Positions 7,074-16,294 of a DNA stretch of 36,158 nt are shown in pieces. Source of the DNA: DATJYV01 sp035499415 (GTDB taxonomy: Bacteria > Bacteroidota > Ignavibacteria > UBA10030); assembly GCA_035499415.1 (NCBI GenBank), contig DATJYV010000043.1, positions 1 to 36,158 on the forward strand, in the 5' to 3' direction. Both the position numbers and the translations under genes were made by a program. Under the pieces are notes generated by a model. It saw nothing but the letters and a program-made list of their open reading frames with translations, did no database searches and was not told the origin of the DNA. Each line of letters starts with the position of its first letter. Position 1 is the first letter of the stretch.

Positions 7074-8354
7074 ATGAACCCACTACGACGGATGAGACGA
7101 ATCATCAGTCTTCTTGCGTTTTCGGCCTTCATCACCGCATTGATTTCCATCTCGACGCCGACGCCGCTTGGTGCCGGGCCTCGCGTGAAGCTGGGGATCG
7201 ACGTCCTGCGCGACCGCGGATTCGATATTCTGAAGGGCAAGAGAGTGGGGCTCGTCACCAATCCGACCGGCATCTCGTCGGATCTGCAATTCACCGTCGA
7301 CATCCTTTTCAGCGCGCCGGACGTAAAACTTGTTGCGCTCTTTGGACCCGAACACGGAATTCGCGGCGATGCTGACGCGGGCAAATCGGTGGAAAACGTG
7401 GTAGACGCAAAAACCGGCCTGCCGGTTTACTCGTTGTACGGGAAGAACCGCAAGCCGCCCCGTGAAATGCTGGCCGGCATCGACATCCTGGTATACGATA
7501 TTCAGGATATCGGCGTACGGTCGTATACATACATTTCCACGATGGGGATGGTGATGGCGGCGGCGGCCGAAGCGGGAATTCCGTTTGTCGTTCTGGACCG
7601 GCCCGACCCGTTAACAGGGAACAGGGTGGAAGGGCCCATGCTGGAGCCGCGATTCAAGTCATTCGTCGGTGCCTATCCTATTCCCTACGTGTACGGCATG
7701 ACGGCGGGCGAGCTCGCCCGGATGATTAACGACGAGGGATGGCTGGAGAACGGCGTCCACTGCAATCTTACCGTCGTCCCCATGGAAGGATGGAAGAGGG
7801 ACATGTGGTGGGATGAAACGAACCTTGTGTGGGTGCCGACGTCGCCGCACATCCCGCGATCGAGCACCACGATGTTCTATGTCATGACCGGGATGTTGGG
7901 GGAGCTCGGGACGGCAAATTCGGGAGTCGGCTATACGCTTCCCTTCGAGCTCGTCGGAGCACCGTGGGTGAGCGGCACCGCTCTCGCCCGGTACCTCAAC
8001 ACGCGGGGGCTGGCCGGCGTCGTATTCCGGCCGATGTGGTACAAACCCTTCTACTTTGACACGACCGGCATCACGTACGAGGGGGTCCAGATCCACGTCA
8101 TCGACCGTGACAGGATCAACCTCACCCAAGTCCAATTATCCATCCTCGAGGCGCTTTACACGTTGTTCCCCGACCGCAACATCTTTGACCGGGCAAAACC
8201 GGAGCGGCTCGAGGCATTCGACCGCGTCCTGGGGACGGCCGAAATCCGGCGTGACATCATCGCCCACGTGCCGGTGGAAGACATGTTAAGCCGGATCGAC
8301 CAGCAACGAGCGCTGTTCATGATCAAGCGGGAGAAATATCTTCTGTACGAATGA
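7074..8354 (+). CDS. namZ: DUF1343 protein, NamZ-like exo-beta-N-acetylmuramidase (secreted)
   Basis: This 426-residue protein has an N-terminal signal-like hydrophobic stretch (residues 10-26) after Arg residues, placing it in the periplasm or outside. Family motifs are VGLVTNPTGI (58-67), LFGPEHGIRG (89-98, with Glu93 the likely catalytic acid), VYSLYG, and YDIQDIGVRSYTYI (141-154), then VVLDRPDPL. The family includes NamZ, which releases terminal N-acetylmuramic acid from peptidoglycan fragments during wall recycling. The function is by family. It is the first gene of a tight same-strand run reaching pyrG. No other muropeptide-recycling gene is in the window. Confidence 0.88.
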   Translation: MNPLRRMRRIISLLAFSAFITALISISTPTPLGAGPRVKLGIDVLRDRGFDILKGKRVGLVTNPTGISSDLQFTVDILFSAPDVKLVALFGPEHGIRGDADAGKSVENVVDAKTGLPVYSLYGKNRKPPREMLAGIDILVYDIQDIGVRSYTYISTMGMVMAAAAEAGIPFVVLDRPDPLTGNRVEGPMLEPRFKSFVGAYPIPYVYGMTAGELARMINDEGWLENGVHCNLTVVPMEGWKRDMWWDETNLVWVPTSPHIPRSSTTMFYVMTGMLGELGTANSGVGYTLPFELVGAPWVSGTALARYLNTRGLAGVVFRPMWYKPFYFDTTGITYEGVQIHVIDRDRINLTQVQLSILEALYTLFPDRNIFDRAKPERLEAFDRVLGTAEIRRDIIAHVPVEDMLSRIDQQRALFMIKREKYLLYE

Positions 8355-8446
8355 TGGAAGTTCGTCGGGCCGCATCTTGCATTCTTCACTCCTCTTTATT
8401 ATCTTGTGCAAACCACCGATGCTCTCACCCTCTGCTATGCCTTTGG

Positions 8447-9640
8447 ATGAAACACGCTGCTGTCGTTCGTTCAGTCTCGAGCGATAATCCGGGAGACGGT
8501 GCAAAAGATATACTCCCGGTCGACCCGCCGCAGCAGCCCCTCCAATCCTCTCTCCCGAAGCGTTACAGCAACACAAAGCTCCTCCTCGGCCTTCTTGGCT
8601 CGACCCTCTCGTTTGGACTGACTGCCGGCTTCGTCCTCACCGGCGCGGCACGCACCACCGAAGCGATTGCCCTCCGTTTGGCGAACAACGACTATCTCGT
8701 CCTCCTGTTATTTGCGGCGATGTTCGGATCGGCTCAAATGGTCATCCTTTTTCCGCTGCGACTCTATTCGGGCTACTATCTTGAACACCGCTACGGACTT
8801 TCGACCCAGTCCATGCGTGCCTGGCTTTGGGAGGGGACCAAGGCGTTCGTTGTCGGTCTGCCGATTTCGATTCTCATCCTTCTCGCATTCTACCGGTGCC
8901 TTCGGCAATTTGGATCCCTCTGGTGGCTGCCGGTCGCCTCGCTGCTGTTTGTCGTCGGCGTCATCCTCGCCCGAATCGCTCCCGTCGTTATCCTGCCTCT
9001 CTTCTACAAATTCAAGCCCCTGGAAGAGGGGACACTGAGGCATCGCATCCTCGGGCTGTGCGACCGTCTGGGCGTACCGGTCGGCGGGGTTTTCGTTTTC
9101 GATCTGAGCAAGAGTACGAAGAAGGCCAACGCCGCGTTCACCGGCATGGGCCGGTCCAGGCGCATCATCCTCGGCGATACGCTGGTCTCGAATTTTTCGG
9201 ACGACGAAGTCGAGGTTGTTTTCGCGCACGAATTGGGGCATCGGAAACTGGGGCACATCTGGTCGTTGATCGTCGTCGGTACGGTGAGCTCATTTGCCGG
9301 ACTTTACATCACCTCCCGTTTGTACGCCGCGAGCCTGGGCTGGTTCGGATACTCCTCCCAGAACGAGATCGCGGCCCTGCCCCTGCTCGGGCTCTGGCTC
9401 GCCGTGTATTCAATCGTCTCCTCGCCGATCCAGAATGCGTTCTCCCGTGCCCACGAGCGAAGCGCAGACCGGTTCGCACTGCGGGCGACGGGGATGAAGG
9501 AGGCGTTCATCAGTGCCATGCGCAAGCTCGCGTTGCTCAATCTTGCCGACCGGACGCCCCACCCCCTGGTGGAGTTTTTGTTCTACAGTCACCCCTCCAT
9601 CGAAAAGCGGATCGCCGCCGCGCTCCGAACGGAAGTGTGA
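8447..9640 (+). CDS. M48 family zinc metalloprotease, Ste24/CAAX-protease-like
   Basis: The product is 397 residues with an N-terminal membrane region of the M48 N-domain type (segments near 45-65, 85-105, 133-150 and 161-185). It includes LYSGYYLEHRYGLSTQS, then the zinc motif HELGH at 261-265, two further membrane segments, and the third zinc ligand Glu337 in AHERSADRFAL. This is the architecture of Ste24-type integral-membrane proteases, used in bacteria mainly for membrane protein quality control. The open frame reaches back to 8351, but the ATG at 8447 is preferred because the preceding residues look non-coding. It ends 3 bases before the acyltransferase gene. Confidence 0.88.
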   Translation: MKHAAVVRSVSSDNPGDGAKDILPVDPPQQPLQSSLPKRYSNTKLLLGLLGSTLSFGLTAGFVLTGAARTTEAIALRLANNDYLVLLLFAAMFGSAQMVILFPLRLYSGYYLEHRYGLSTQSMRAWLWEGTKAFVVGLPISILILLAFYRCLRQFGSLWWLPVASLLFVVGVILARIAPVVILPLFYKFKPLEEGTLRHRILGLCDRLGVPVGGVFVFDLSKSTKKANAAFTGMGRSRRIILGDTLVSNFSDDEVEVVFAHELGHRKLGHIWSLIVVGTVSSFAGLYITSRLYAASLGWFGYSSQNEIAALPLLGLWLAVYSIVSSPIQNAFSRAHERSADRFALRATGMKEAFISAMRKLALLNLADRTPHPLVEFLFYSHPSIEKRIAAALRTEV

Positions 9641-9643
9641 TCC

Positions 9644-10354
9644 ATGATCGCAACCCTTCTGCGCGCCCTTGTTATCGGCGTGTTCACCCTCTTTGCCTCC
9701 ATCGTTGTCATGGTGGCCCTCGTGTTTGACCGCAACTCTCCTGTCTTCCACTGGACCACGCGCGTGTTTTCCAAATTGGTGCTCCGGCTCTTTGGAATCC
9801 GCGTTACGCTGAGACGCGCGGAGAACGCCGCGATTGTTCCCCCCTGCGTGTACCTCTCGAACCACGCAAGCATGTTCGATATCCCGGCCCTTATTTCGGC
9901 AATCCCCGACACCATCCATATCGTCCTCAAAGAGGAGCTGACGAAGGTTCCGTTCTGGGGCTGGGCTCTGAGAATGGGACCGTATATCATCATCAACAGG
10001 TCGAAATGGCGCGAGGCGCGTCAGAGTCTGGAGGCCGCGGCCGAAAAAGTCAGGAGCGGAAAATCAGTGCTGTTATTTCCCGAGGGAACACGGACGCGCG
10101 ACGGAAAATTGCAGCCCTTTAAACGGGGCGCGTTCGCCCTCGCTTCGGAGGCCGGGGTTCCGATAATCCCCGTGGCGGTCAACAATACGTTCGGGATTCT
10201 CCCCAAGGGCTCGTGGGTTGTCCGGCCTGCCGATATTGAGGTTGTTCTTGGACAGCAGATACTCCCGGATCGCTCCGACGGGAAAAGCGGGGATCTGGAA
10301 CTGATGGAAAAAGTGCGGAAGGCAATCGAAAACATTTACGTCGACCAATCCTGA
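9644..10354 (+). CDS. plsC: 1-acyl-sn-glycerol-3-phosphate acyltransferase
   Basis: The 236-residue protein acylates lysophosphatidic acid to phosphatidic acid at the inner membrane. An N-terminal membrane segment (about 5-28) is followed by the catalytic motif NHASMFD (73-79, His74/Asp79), IIINRS (116-121), and the phosphate-binding motif FPEGTR (145-150). PIIPVAVNNTFGILPKG resembles the fourth acyltransferase block. All four blocks are in the right order and the length is typical. The gene follows the M48 protease with a 3-base gap and precedes gatC by 7 bases, so it is almost certainly co-transcribed. Confidence 0.92.
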   Translation: MIATLLRALVIGVFTLFASIVVMVALVFDRNSPVFHWTTRVFSKLVLRLFGIRVTLRRAENAAIVPPCVYLSNHASMFDIPALISAIPDTIHIVLKEELTKVPFWGWALRMGPYIIINRSKWREARQSLEAAAEKVRSGKSVLLFPEGTRTRDGKLQPFKRGAFALASEAGVPIIPVAVNNTFGILPKGSWVVRPADIEVVLGQQILPDRSDGKSGDLELMEKVRKAIENIYVDQS

Positions 10355-10361
10355 GGAAGCC

Positions 10362-10661
10362 ATGGAAGTCACCGTCGAAGTCGTCGAGCACATCGCGAAG
10401 CTGGCGCGCCTGGAGTTCACACAGGCCGAAAAAGAAATGTTCACGCACCAGCTTAATTCGATCCTTGCGCATATGGAACAGCTCAATAAGATCGACACGA
10501 GCGGGGTTGAGCCGCTGGCCCAGGTCGTGGAAACGAAGGGGGCGATGCGGGAGGATGTTGTTCGGAAGTGTTTGACGACGGAGGAAGCCCTGAAGAACGC
10601 TCCGGCGCGAACCGAACAGTTCTTCAAGGTTCCCAAAGTGATCGGAGAAAAGGAAGGATGA
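10362..10661 (+). CDS. gatC: Asp-tRNA(Asn)/Glu-tRNA(Gln) amidotransferase subunit C
   Basis: This 99-residue protein matches GatC, the small subunit that wraps around GatA and bridges to GatB in the complex making Gln-tRNA(Gln) and/or Asn-tRNA(Asn) by amidation. Diagnostic stretches are VEHIAKLARLEFTQAE at the N-terminus, LNSILAHMEQLNKIDTSGVEPLAQV in the middle, and the C-terminal FFKVPKVI. gatA and gatB are not in this window, so the subunits are encoded apart, as is common. It sits between plsC and kdsB in a tight run. Confidence 0.95.
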   Translation: MEVTVEVVEHIAKLARLEFTQAEKEMFTHQLNSILAHMEQLNKIDTSGVEPLAQVVETKGAMREDVVRKCLTTEEALKNAPARTEQFFKVPKVIGEKEG

Positions 10662-10683
10662 ACGCGACCGGTTGTCGGCTCCG

Positions 10684-11460
10684 ATGAGCACAGTCGTCGG
10701 TGTGATCCCCGCCCGCTATGCCTCCACGCGGCTCCCGGGCAAACCGCTGGTGGACCTGCTCGGCAAAACGATGGTCGAGCGGGTCTACCTCCAGGCACGG
10801 CGCGCCAGATTGCTGAATCGCATCGTCGTTGCGACCGACGACGCACGGATCGAACAAGCCGTTCGGGGATTCGGGGGGGAGTCCGTCATGACCCCCGCGT
10901 CGATTCGGACCGGGAGCGACCGGGTTGCCGCGGTGGCCGAATCGATCGAAGGGGATCTCTTTGTGAACATCCAGGGAGACGAGCCCCTGATCGCCCCGGA
11001 GATGATCGACGAAGGGGTCAAGGTGGTCCTGGAAGACGAGCATGCGGATGTCGGAACGCTCGTACGAAAAATCTCGCTTGCCGACGACCTCCTGAATCCT
11101 TCCATCGTGAAGGTCGTCCTCCGTGCCGACCGGACCGCGCTTTATTTTTCGCGGTCGACGATTCCTTTCATACGGGACGAATCGGATGCACGTCGGTGGC
11201 TTGCGCGGCACACGTTTTACAAGCACATCGGGATATATGTTTTTCGAAGGTCATCGCTTCGCACGTATGCCCGGCTGCCGGAATCGTCCCTCGAACGGGC
11301 GGAGAAGCTCGAGCAGCTGCGACTGCTGGAGAACGGAATGACGGTCAAGGCCGGTACGACCGAATTCGACAGCATTCCGATCGACACGAGCGATGATGTC
11401 GAAAGGGTCATTGCGATCCTCAAGCGCACGGGGGAACGTTCGCCGTCCCCGATTCATTAA
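10684..11460 (+). CDS. kdsB: 3-deoxy-manno-octulosonate cytidylyltransferase (CMP-KDO synthetase)
   Basis: KdsB activates KDO with CTP for the LPS inner core in the cytoplasm. The 258-residue protein begins VVGVIPARYASTRLPGKPL, the nucleotide-binding signature of the family. It continues with VVATDD, NIQGDEPLI (metal-binding Asp), YFSRSTIPFIR and KHIGIYVFRR, all in the expected order, then EKLEQLRLLENG. The ATG at 10684 is chosen over an upstream TTG. The gene shows that the host makes a KDO-containing lipopolysaccharide. Its neighbour pyrG makes the CTP co-substrate. Confidence 0.96.
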   Translation: MSTVVGVIPARYASTRLPGKPLVDLLGKTMVERVYLQARRARLLNRIVVATDDARIEQAVRGFGGESVMTPASIRTGSDRVAAVAESIEGDLFVNIQGDEPLIAPEMIDEGVKVVLEDEHADVGTLVRKISLADDLLNPSIVKVVLRADRTALYFSRSTIPFIRDESDARRWLARHTFYKHIGIYVFRRSSLRTYARLPESSLERAEKLEQLRLLENGMTVKAGTTEFDSIPIDTSDDVERVIAILKRTGERSPSPIH

Positions 11461-11471
11461 AGGAACGACCG

Positions 11472-13139
11472 ATGCCCAGAAATCATGTCAAGTTTATTTT
11501 CATCACGGGGGGCGTTGTCTCCTCGCTCGGAAAAGGCATTGCGGCCGCCTCGCTGGGGCTGCTCCTGAAATCCCGGGGCCTCCGCGTGACGATCCAGAAG
11601 TTCGACCCGTACATCAACGTCGACCCCGGCACGATGAATCCGTTCCAGCATGGAGAAGTCTATGTGACGGACGACGGGGCCGAGACCGACCTCGACCTCG
11701 GACATTACGAACGATTTCTGAATGAGAACATGACCCGTCAGAACAATACGACGACGGGCCAGGTCTATTACGAGGTGATTGCGAAAGAGCGGCGTGGTGA
11801 TTATCTCGGCGCCACGGTTCAGGTGATTCCGCACATCACGGATGAGATCAAAAGGCGCATCTGGAGCGTCGCGGGAACCGGCCGGTACGACGTCGTCATC
11901 GTGGAGATCGGAGGGACCGCCGGCGATATTGAAGGGTTGCCGTTCCTCGAGGCCGTGCGCCAGTTGACGCTCGACGTCGGGCGCAGAAACGCGGTCAACA
12001 TCCATGTCACCCTCATGCCGTATATCAAATCGGCCGGCGAGCTCAAGACAAAACCGACGCAGCACAGCGTCAAGACACTGCTGGAAATCGGCCTCCAGCC
12101 GGATGTTCTCATTTGCAGGACGGAGAAACCGCTCTCGAGAGAGCTTCGGGAGAAGATTGCGCTCTTCTGCAATGTGGAGACGGATTCGGTGATTGAAGGG
12201 AGGGATGTGGACTCAATTTACGAAGTGCCGCTGATATTCGAGAAGGAGCATCTGGCAGAGATCGTCCTGAACAAGCTCAACTTCGCCCCTTCGAGGCCCG
12301 ACCTTCGAAAATGGACGAGGTTTGTCGAGAAGGTCAAGAATCCCGCCGGCCGCGTGCGCATTGCCGTGTGCGGAAAGTACACAGACCTGAAGGACGCCTA
12401 CAAGAGCATCAGCGAGGCGTTCGTTCATGCGGGGGCGGAAAACGACGTTCGCGTCGAGCTCGAATGGATCCGCGCCGAGGACGTCGAAGAAGGTGGGGCG
12501 GAGAAGTTTCTCCGGGGCGCCTCGGGCCTCCTCGTGCCCTGGGGTTTCGGCAATCGCGGCATCGAAGGAAAAATTGCTTCCATACGGTACGTGCGCGAGA
12601 ACAAGATCCCATTCTTCGGAATCTGCCTCGGACTGCAGTGCGCGGTAATCGAGTTCGCGCGAAACGTGTGCGGAATGAAGGATGCGAACAGCACAGAGTT
12701 TCGAAAGACGAAACACAATGTCATCGACATGATGATGGAACAAAAAACGGTGCGGAATCTCGGCGGCACCATGCGCCTGGGGGCTTACCCGTGTACGGTA
12801 CAAAAAGGGACAAAGGCGTTCTGCGCCTACAAGAAGGGATTGATCTCCGAGCGTCACCGCCATCGCTACGAAGTCAATAATAAATTCCGGAAGCAGCTGG
12901 CAGACCACGGCATGGTCTTTAGCGGGCTCTACGTCAACAACGACCTCGTGGAGATCATCGAGCTCCCCGGCCATCCCTGGTTCGTCGCGGGGCAATTCCA
13001 CCCGGAGTTGCAATCGAGGCCGATCCTTGCGCACCCGCTTTTTCGCGAGTTCGTCAAGGCGGTGAAGGATGTCCAGGGATCAGATCGGAGTGCGGGGGAA
13101 AAGGGAAAAGCGGAAGCGTCGGACATGCGCAAGCGTTAG
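11472..13139 (+). CDS. pyrG: CTP synthase
   Basis: The 555-residue enzyme makes CTP from UTP, ATP and glutamine. The N-terminal synthetase domain opens with FIFITGGVVSSLGKGI (P-loop) and contains QKFDPYINVDPGTMNPFQHGEV and the NNTTTGQ stretch. The C-terminal class I glutaminase domain has the nucleophile Cys385 in GICLGLQCAV and FHPEL near the end for the His/Glu pair. Length is normal. An AAGGA sequence ending 8 bases upstream is a good ribosome site. It is the last gene of the run beginning at 7074 and converges on the T9SS cargo gene. Confidence 0.98.
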   Translation: MPRNHVKFIFITGGVVSSLGKGIAAASLGLLLKSRGLRVTIQKFDPYINVDPGTMNPFQHGEVYVTDDGAETDLDLGHYERFLNENMTRQNNTTTGQVYYEVIAKERRGDYLGATVQVIPHITDEIKRRIWSVAGTGRYDVVIVEIGGTAGDIEGLPFLEAVRQLTLDVGRRNAVNIHVTLMPYIKSAGELKTKPTQHSVKTLLEIGLQPDVLICRTEKPLSRELREKIALFCNVETDSVIEGRDVDSIYEVPLIFEKEHLAEIVLNKLNFAPSRPDLRKWTRFVEKVKNPAGRVRIAVCGKYTDLKDAYKSISEAFVHAGAENDVRVELEWIRAEDVEEGGAEKFLRGASGLLVPWGFGNRGIEGKIASIRYVRENKIPFFGICLGLQCAVIEFARNVCGMKDANSTEFRKTKHNVIDMMMEQKTVRNLGGTMRLGAYPCTVQKGTKAFCAYKKGLISERHRHRYEVNNKFRKQLADHGMVFSGLYVNNDLVEIIELPGHPWFVAGQFHPELQSRPILAHPLFREFVKAVKDVQGSDRSAGEKGKAEASDMRKR

Positions 13140-13160
13140 ACGGTCGCGTTCGACCTTCTT

Positions 13161-13922
13161 TCACTTCGCCAGGATCATCTTCTGCGTCTGGACCTGATTA
13201 TCCACGCGCAACTGCGCAAAGTAGACTCCGCTCGGAAGCATGCGACCGCTTCCATCAGCACTATTCCACGTTATGTTGAACCGGCCGGTTGACTGGTCTT
13301 CATCGACGAGCCGGCTGATTTCCCGTCCCGTCATGTCGTAAACCGAAAGATGAACGTGCGCCGGCTTGTTTAATTCGTAAGAGATTCGTGTGGAAGGATT
13401 GAAGGGGTTCGGATAATTCTGGCCGAACGTGAAGCCGGGCGTTCCGTTCTGCGAAGAAGCCAATGTTGTGTTCGACGGCCAATCGAGATCCTGCACTGAA
13501 ATTCCGACGCTATCGCTCGATGGGTTGATGGCAAGCACCCTAGTCAATGAGATGGAGTTCGTTCCGGAGAGGTTTGAAGCGCCGGTTTCAAAACGGACCG
13601 AGCCGAGGATCCGGCGGCCGTCGGGGAAAAAGGACCGGGCGACGTTTAAGATGACCACGTTGACCGTCGAATCGTTGAGTTTGTAGGAAGCCACGACCCA
13701 AGCCCGTGCATCCTGGGTTGCTCCGCCGCTTGAAAAATCTGAGAGGACAACCGGACTTGAGCTCCGCAACGTGAACTGCACTCCGGCTACCGGTTCATTA
13801 TTCTCGAGCACCACATCGGCGGAATTCGATGAAGACTTCAGGATCGCGAGGGAGTTTCCTGCTTGTGAGGCCGCTGGAGCAAGTCCAAGAACTGCGGCTG
13901 CGAGGATTGTTCTTGAGGTCAT
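13161..13922 (-). CDS. Secreted protein with type IX secretion (Por) sorting domain
   Basis: With the ATG at 13922 the product is 253 residues: a signal peptide (1-21, ending ASQA), a beta-rich domain (about 25-150) and a C-terminal T9SS type A sorting domain. The sorting domain runs from FGQNYPNPFNPSTRISYEL (167-184) through LSVYDMTGREI to LPSGVYFAQL and the final K-rich end. The middle domain, with VVLENNEPVAGVQFTLRSS, resembles the cohesin-like domains common in such secreted proteins, but that is tentative. The start at 13922 is preferred because GGAG stands nine bases upstream and the signal peptide then begins at once. Upstream ATGs at 13937 and 13952 are alternatives. Confidence 0.85.
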   Translation of the reverse strand: MTSRTILAAAVLGLAPAASQAGNSLAILKSSSNSADVVLENNEPVAGVQFTLRSSSPVVLSDFSSGGATQDARAWVVASYKLNDSTVNVVILNVARSFFPDGRRILGSVRFETGASNLSGTNSISLTRVLAINPSSDSVGISVQDLDWPSNTTLASSQNGTPGFTFGQNYPNPFNPSTRISYELNKPAHVHLSVYDMTGREISRLVDEDQSTGRFNITWNSADGSGRMLPSGVYFAQLRVDNQVQTQKMILAK

Positions 13923-14433
13923 CGTTCTCTTCTCCATATTCACTGTTTCCATGCCCCTATTCCTGCACCGGACATGCCAAAAGTGACACGAGCGACAACC
14001 TTGAATTCGGAATCCCACAAACCGTTGCAACATATACATTTGTACACTTCGGCCATTTCTTTGCCGGATCCACGGACAGCTTCCATTTTTGTAACTTCTA
14101 CAAGATCAGCTTCCTTCAAATTGTCCCCGCTATCCTGGATTCAATTTTGTCCTCCGGTTCGGGTGGAATCAGAGAATCGGGCCATGCCGAATCGAATCCT
14201 CGGAAGCCGGAGAATCAGTCTGACCATGGATCGAGATTGACTGGTTATTGCGTGTTTGCGGAGAAATGATTTCCACTATTATAGTGTGAACCCGAACCCC
14301 TCATGGTTGTGCAGACGAAAATAGTCTTGTGTCCTGTGATTGAGGAAATCGACCCTGAATTGAAATTCTCTCCCGCATTTTCTATCTTCTCGCACCACAT
14401 TTATCAATCCCTTCATCTCCGCTGTCAGGACTG
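13923..14433. other. Divergent intergenic region
   Basis: About 500 bases separate the T9SS cargo (minus) from the amidohydrolase (plus), so promoters for both should lie here. On the plus strand a loose pair TTTGCG (14255-14260) and TATTAT (14277-14282) is possible. I see no reliable small gene, RNA or repeat. Open frames on the plus strand at 13829-14269 lack any family features. Confidence 0.45.
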
Positions 14434-16101
14434 ATGAAAGCGTCGTCTCTCTCGTTGATGGTGTGCCTCATGTCTGCATTCTCCAATGCCCAGCAACCGG
14501 ACGTAATTTTCGTGAACGGCAAGGTGTGGACCGTCGACACGGCACGACCGAATGCCGACGCCGTTGCGGTCTTCCGGGACCGGATCCTCGCGGTAGGGTC
14601 GAATGCCGATATCAAAAAAATGGCCGGGGACAGAACCGCGGTGGTCGATTGGAAGGGAAAGCGGGTTTTGCCCGGTTTGATCGATGACCACACCCATTTC
14701 ATGAGCGGGGGATTTCAGCTCCGGAGCATCGACCTCCGACGCGCGAGAAATGAAGCAGAGTTTGCCGAACTCATCGCCCGGCGGGCTTCGAAATATCCGG
14801 ACAGATGGATGACGGGGGGCGACTGGGATCATGACAACTGGCCGGACGGGAAGCTCCCGACGAAAGAATTGATCGATGGCGCGACGTCCTCCACTCCGGT
14901 ATTTGTCAGCCGCTATGACGGACACATGGCGCTTGCGAACACACGCGTCCTGATTCTCGCCGGAATCACCAGGGAAACGAAAGACCCGCCGGGCGGAACC
15001 ATCGTGCGCGACGCGAAGACGGGAGACCCGACGGGAATACTCAAGGACGGAGCCATGGATCTCGTCTACCGCGTCATGCCCGGACCTTCGGAGGAAGAAA
15101 TGCTCGAGGCCGCCCGGCTTGCGCTCGCCGAAGCCCGGCGGTGCGGCCTGACGGGGATTCAGGATATTTCATCCGTCGAAGATTTTCGCATCTATCAAAA
15201 GCTCAGAGCCGCAGGGGAGCTCACGGTGAGGGTCTACGCGCGGCTCCCGGTCGCTGAAAACGAACACCTCATCCGTACGGGGATCCGGATTCCGTTCGGC
15301 GACGACTGGATTCGCATCGGTTCTCTCAAGGCATTTGCGGACGGGTCGCTCGGATCGTCGACGGCGCTTTTCTGTCAGCCGTTCGCCTCCGACCCGACAA
15401 CGCATGGGCTTGCGACCGACATCGTCCAGGACGGACGGCTGGAGAAATGGGCGTTCGACATCGACAAGGCGGGCCTGCAGATTTCCATCCACGCGATCGG
15501 GGACAGCGCAAACGAGCTCATGCTGAACATGTTCGAGAAGATCGTCAGGTCGAACCCTCCGCGCGACCGGAGGTTCCGGATTGAACACGCGCAGCACGTC
15601 CGGCCCCAGGATTTTGACCGCTTTGCCCGGCTCGGCGTCATCGCTTCTGCCCAGCCCTATCACGCCATCGACGACGGCCGCTGGGCGGAAAAGCGCATCG
15701 GTCACGATCGATGCAAGACGTCGTATGCCTTTCGGACATTCATCGACCGCCATGTCAAACTCTGCTTCGGGAGCGACTGGACCGTCGCACCGCTGAACCC
15801 GATCTCCGGCATTTACGCGGCAGTCACCAGGCGTACGACCGACGGCGCAAACCCGGACGGGTGGTTCCCGGAGCAGAAAATCTCGGTCCGCGAGGCGATC
15901 GAATGCTACACGATCAACAATGCCTACGCGGCATACGAGGAGAACGATAAAGGTTCGATCACGCCGGGGAAACTTGCCGACTTCACAGTACTCTCGGACG
16001 ATATTTTGCAGATCGATCCGGTCAGGATCGAACAGGTGCAGGCGGACATGACGATCGTCGGCGGAGTCGTGGTGTATGACCGATCGAAGGCCGAACGTTA
16101 G
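14434..16101 (+). CDS. Secreted metal-dependent amidohydrolase, YtcJ-like
   Basis: The product is 555 residues with a short signal peptide (1-19, ending SNA). It follows the Amidohydro_3/YtcJ pattern: a small beta domain (DVIFVNGKVWTVD), the metal motif DDHTHF (His86/His88), and WMTGGDWDHDNWP. Later blocks are SLKAFADGSLGSSTA, ISIHAIGD (metal His), RIEHAQHV, and FGSDWTVAPLNPI (metal Asp), with a closing GKLADFTVLS. Such enzymes hydrolyse amide or imide bonds of small molecules, and the substrate is unknown. The signal peptide places it outside the cytoplasm, as in other members from this bacterial group. It is not closely linked to recG (193-base gap). Confidence 0.88.
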   Translation: MKASSLSLMVCLMSAFSNAQQPDVIFVNGKVWTVDTARPNADAVAVFRDRILAVGSNADIKKMAGDRTAVVDWKGKRVLPGLIDDHTHFMSGGFQLRSIDLRRARNEAEFAELIARRASKYPDRWMTGGDWDHDNWPDGKLPTKELIDGATSSTPVFVSRYDGHMALANTRVLILAGITRETKDPPGGTIVRDAKTGDPTGILKDGAMDLVYRVMPGPSEEEMLEAARLALAEARRCGLTGIQDISSVEDFRIYQKLRAAGELTVRVYARLPVAENEHLIRTGIRIPFGDDWIRIGSLKAFADGSLGSSTALFCQPFASDPTTHGLATDIVQDGRLEKWAFDIDKAGLQISIHAIGDSANELMLNMFEKIVRSNPPRDRRFRIEHAQHVRPQDFDRFARLGVIASAQPYHAIDDGRWAEKRIGHDRCKTSYAFRTFIDRHVKLCFGSDWTVAPLNPISGIYAAVTRRTTDGANPDGWFPEQKISVREAIECYTINNAYAAYEENDKGSITPGKLADFTVLSDDILQIDPVRIEQVQADMTIVGGVVVYDRSKAER

Positions 16102-16294
16102 ATGTGCCATCCTTGTGCCCTCGCGCATCGAGGCGGCCAGATGCGAGCGGAGCGAACAGCTTCGCGGTCCCCGGAATCCCGTCGGGTATTGATGGAATCC
16201 ATCCATCCCTCACTCCGGTCCGACTCAACTTCTCTTGATTCGAATTCCTTCCTCTCCCAGTCGGCTGATCGTTGAATAAATTTTCTGCCGCACC

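Noticed and set aside
12213..13034. Long antisense frame over pyrG
   Set aside because: It is a shadow of a well-conserved gene in high-GC DNA, with no independent signature.
13829..14269. Plus-strand frame of 146 codons
   Set aside because: It runs antisense into the T9SS cargo gene and has no domain features.
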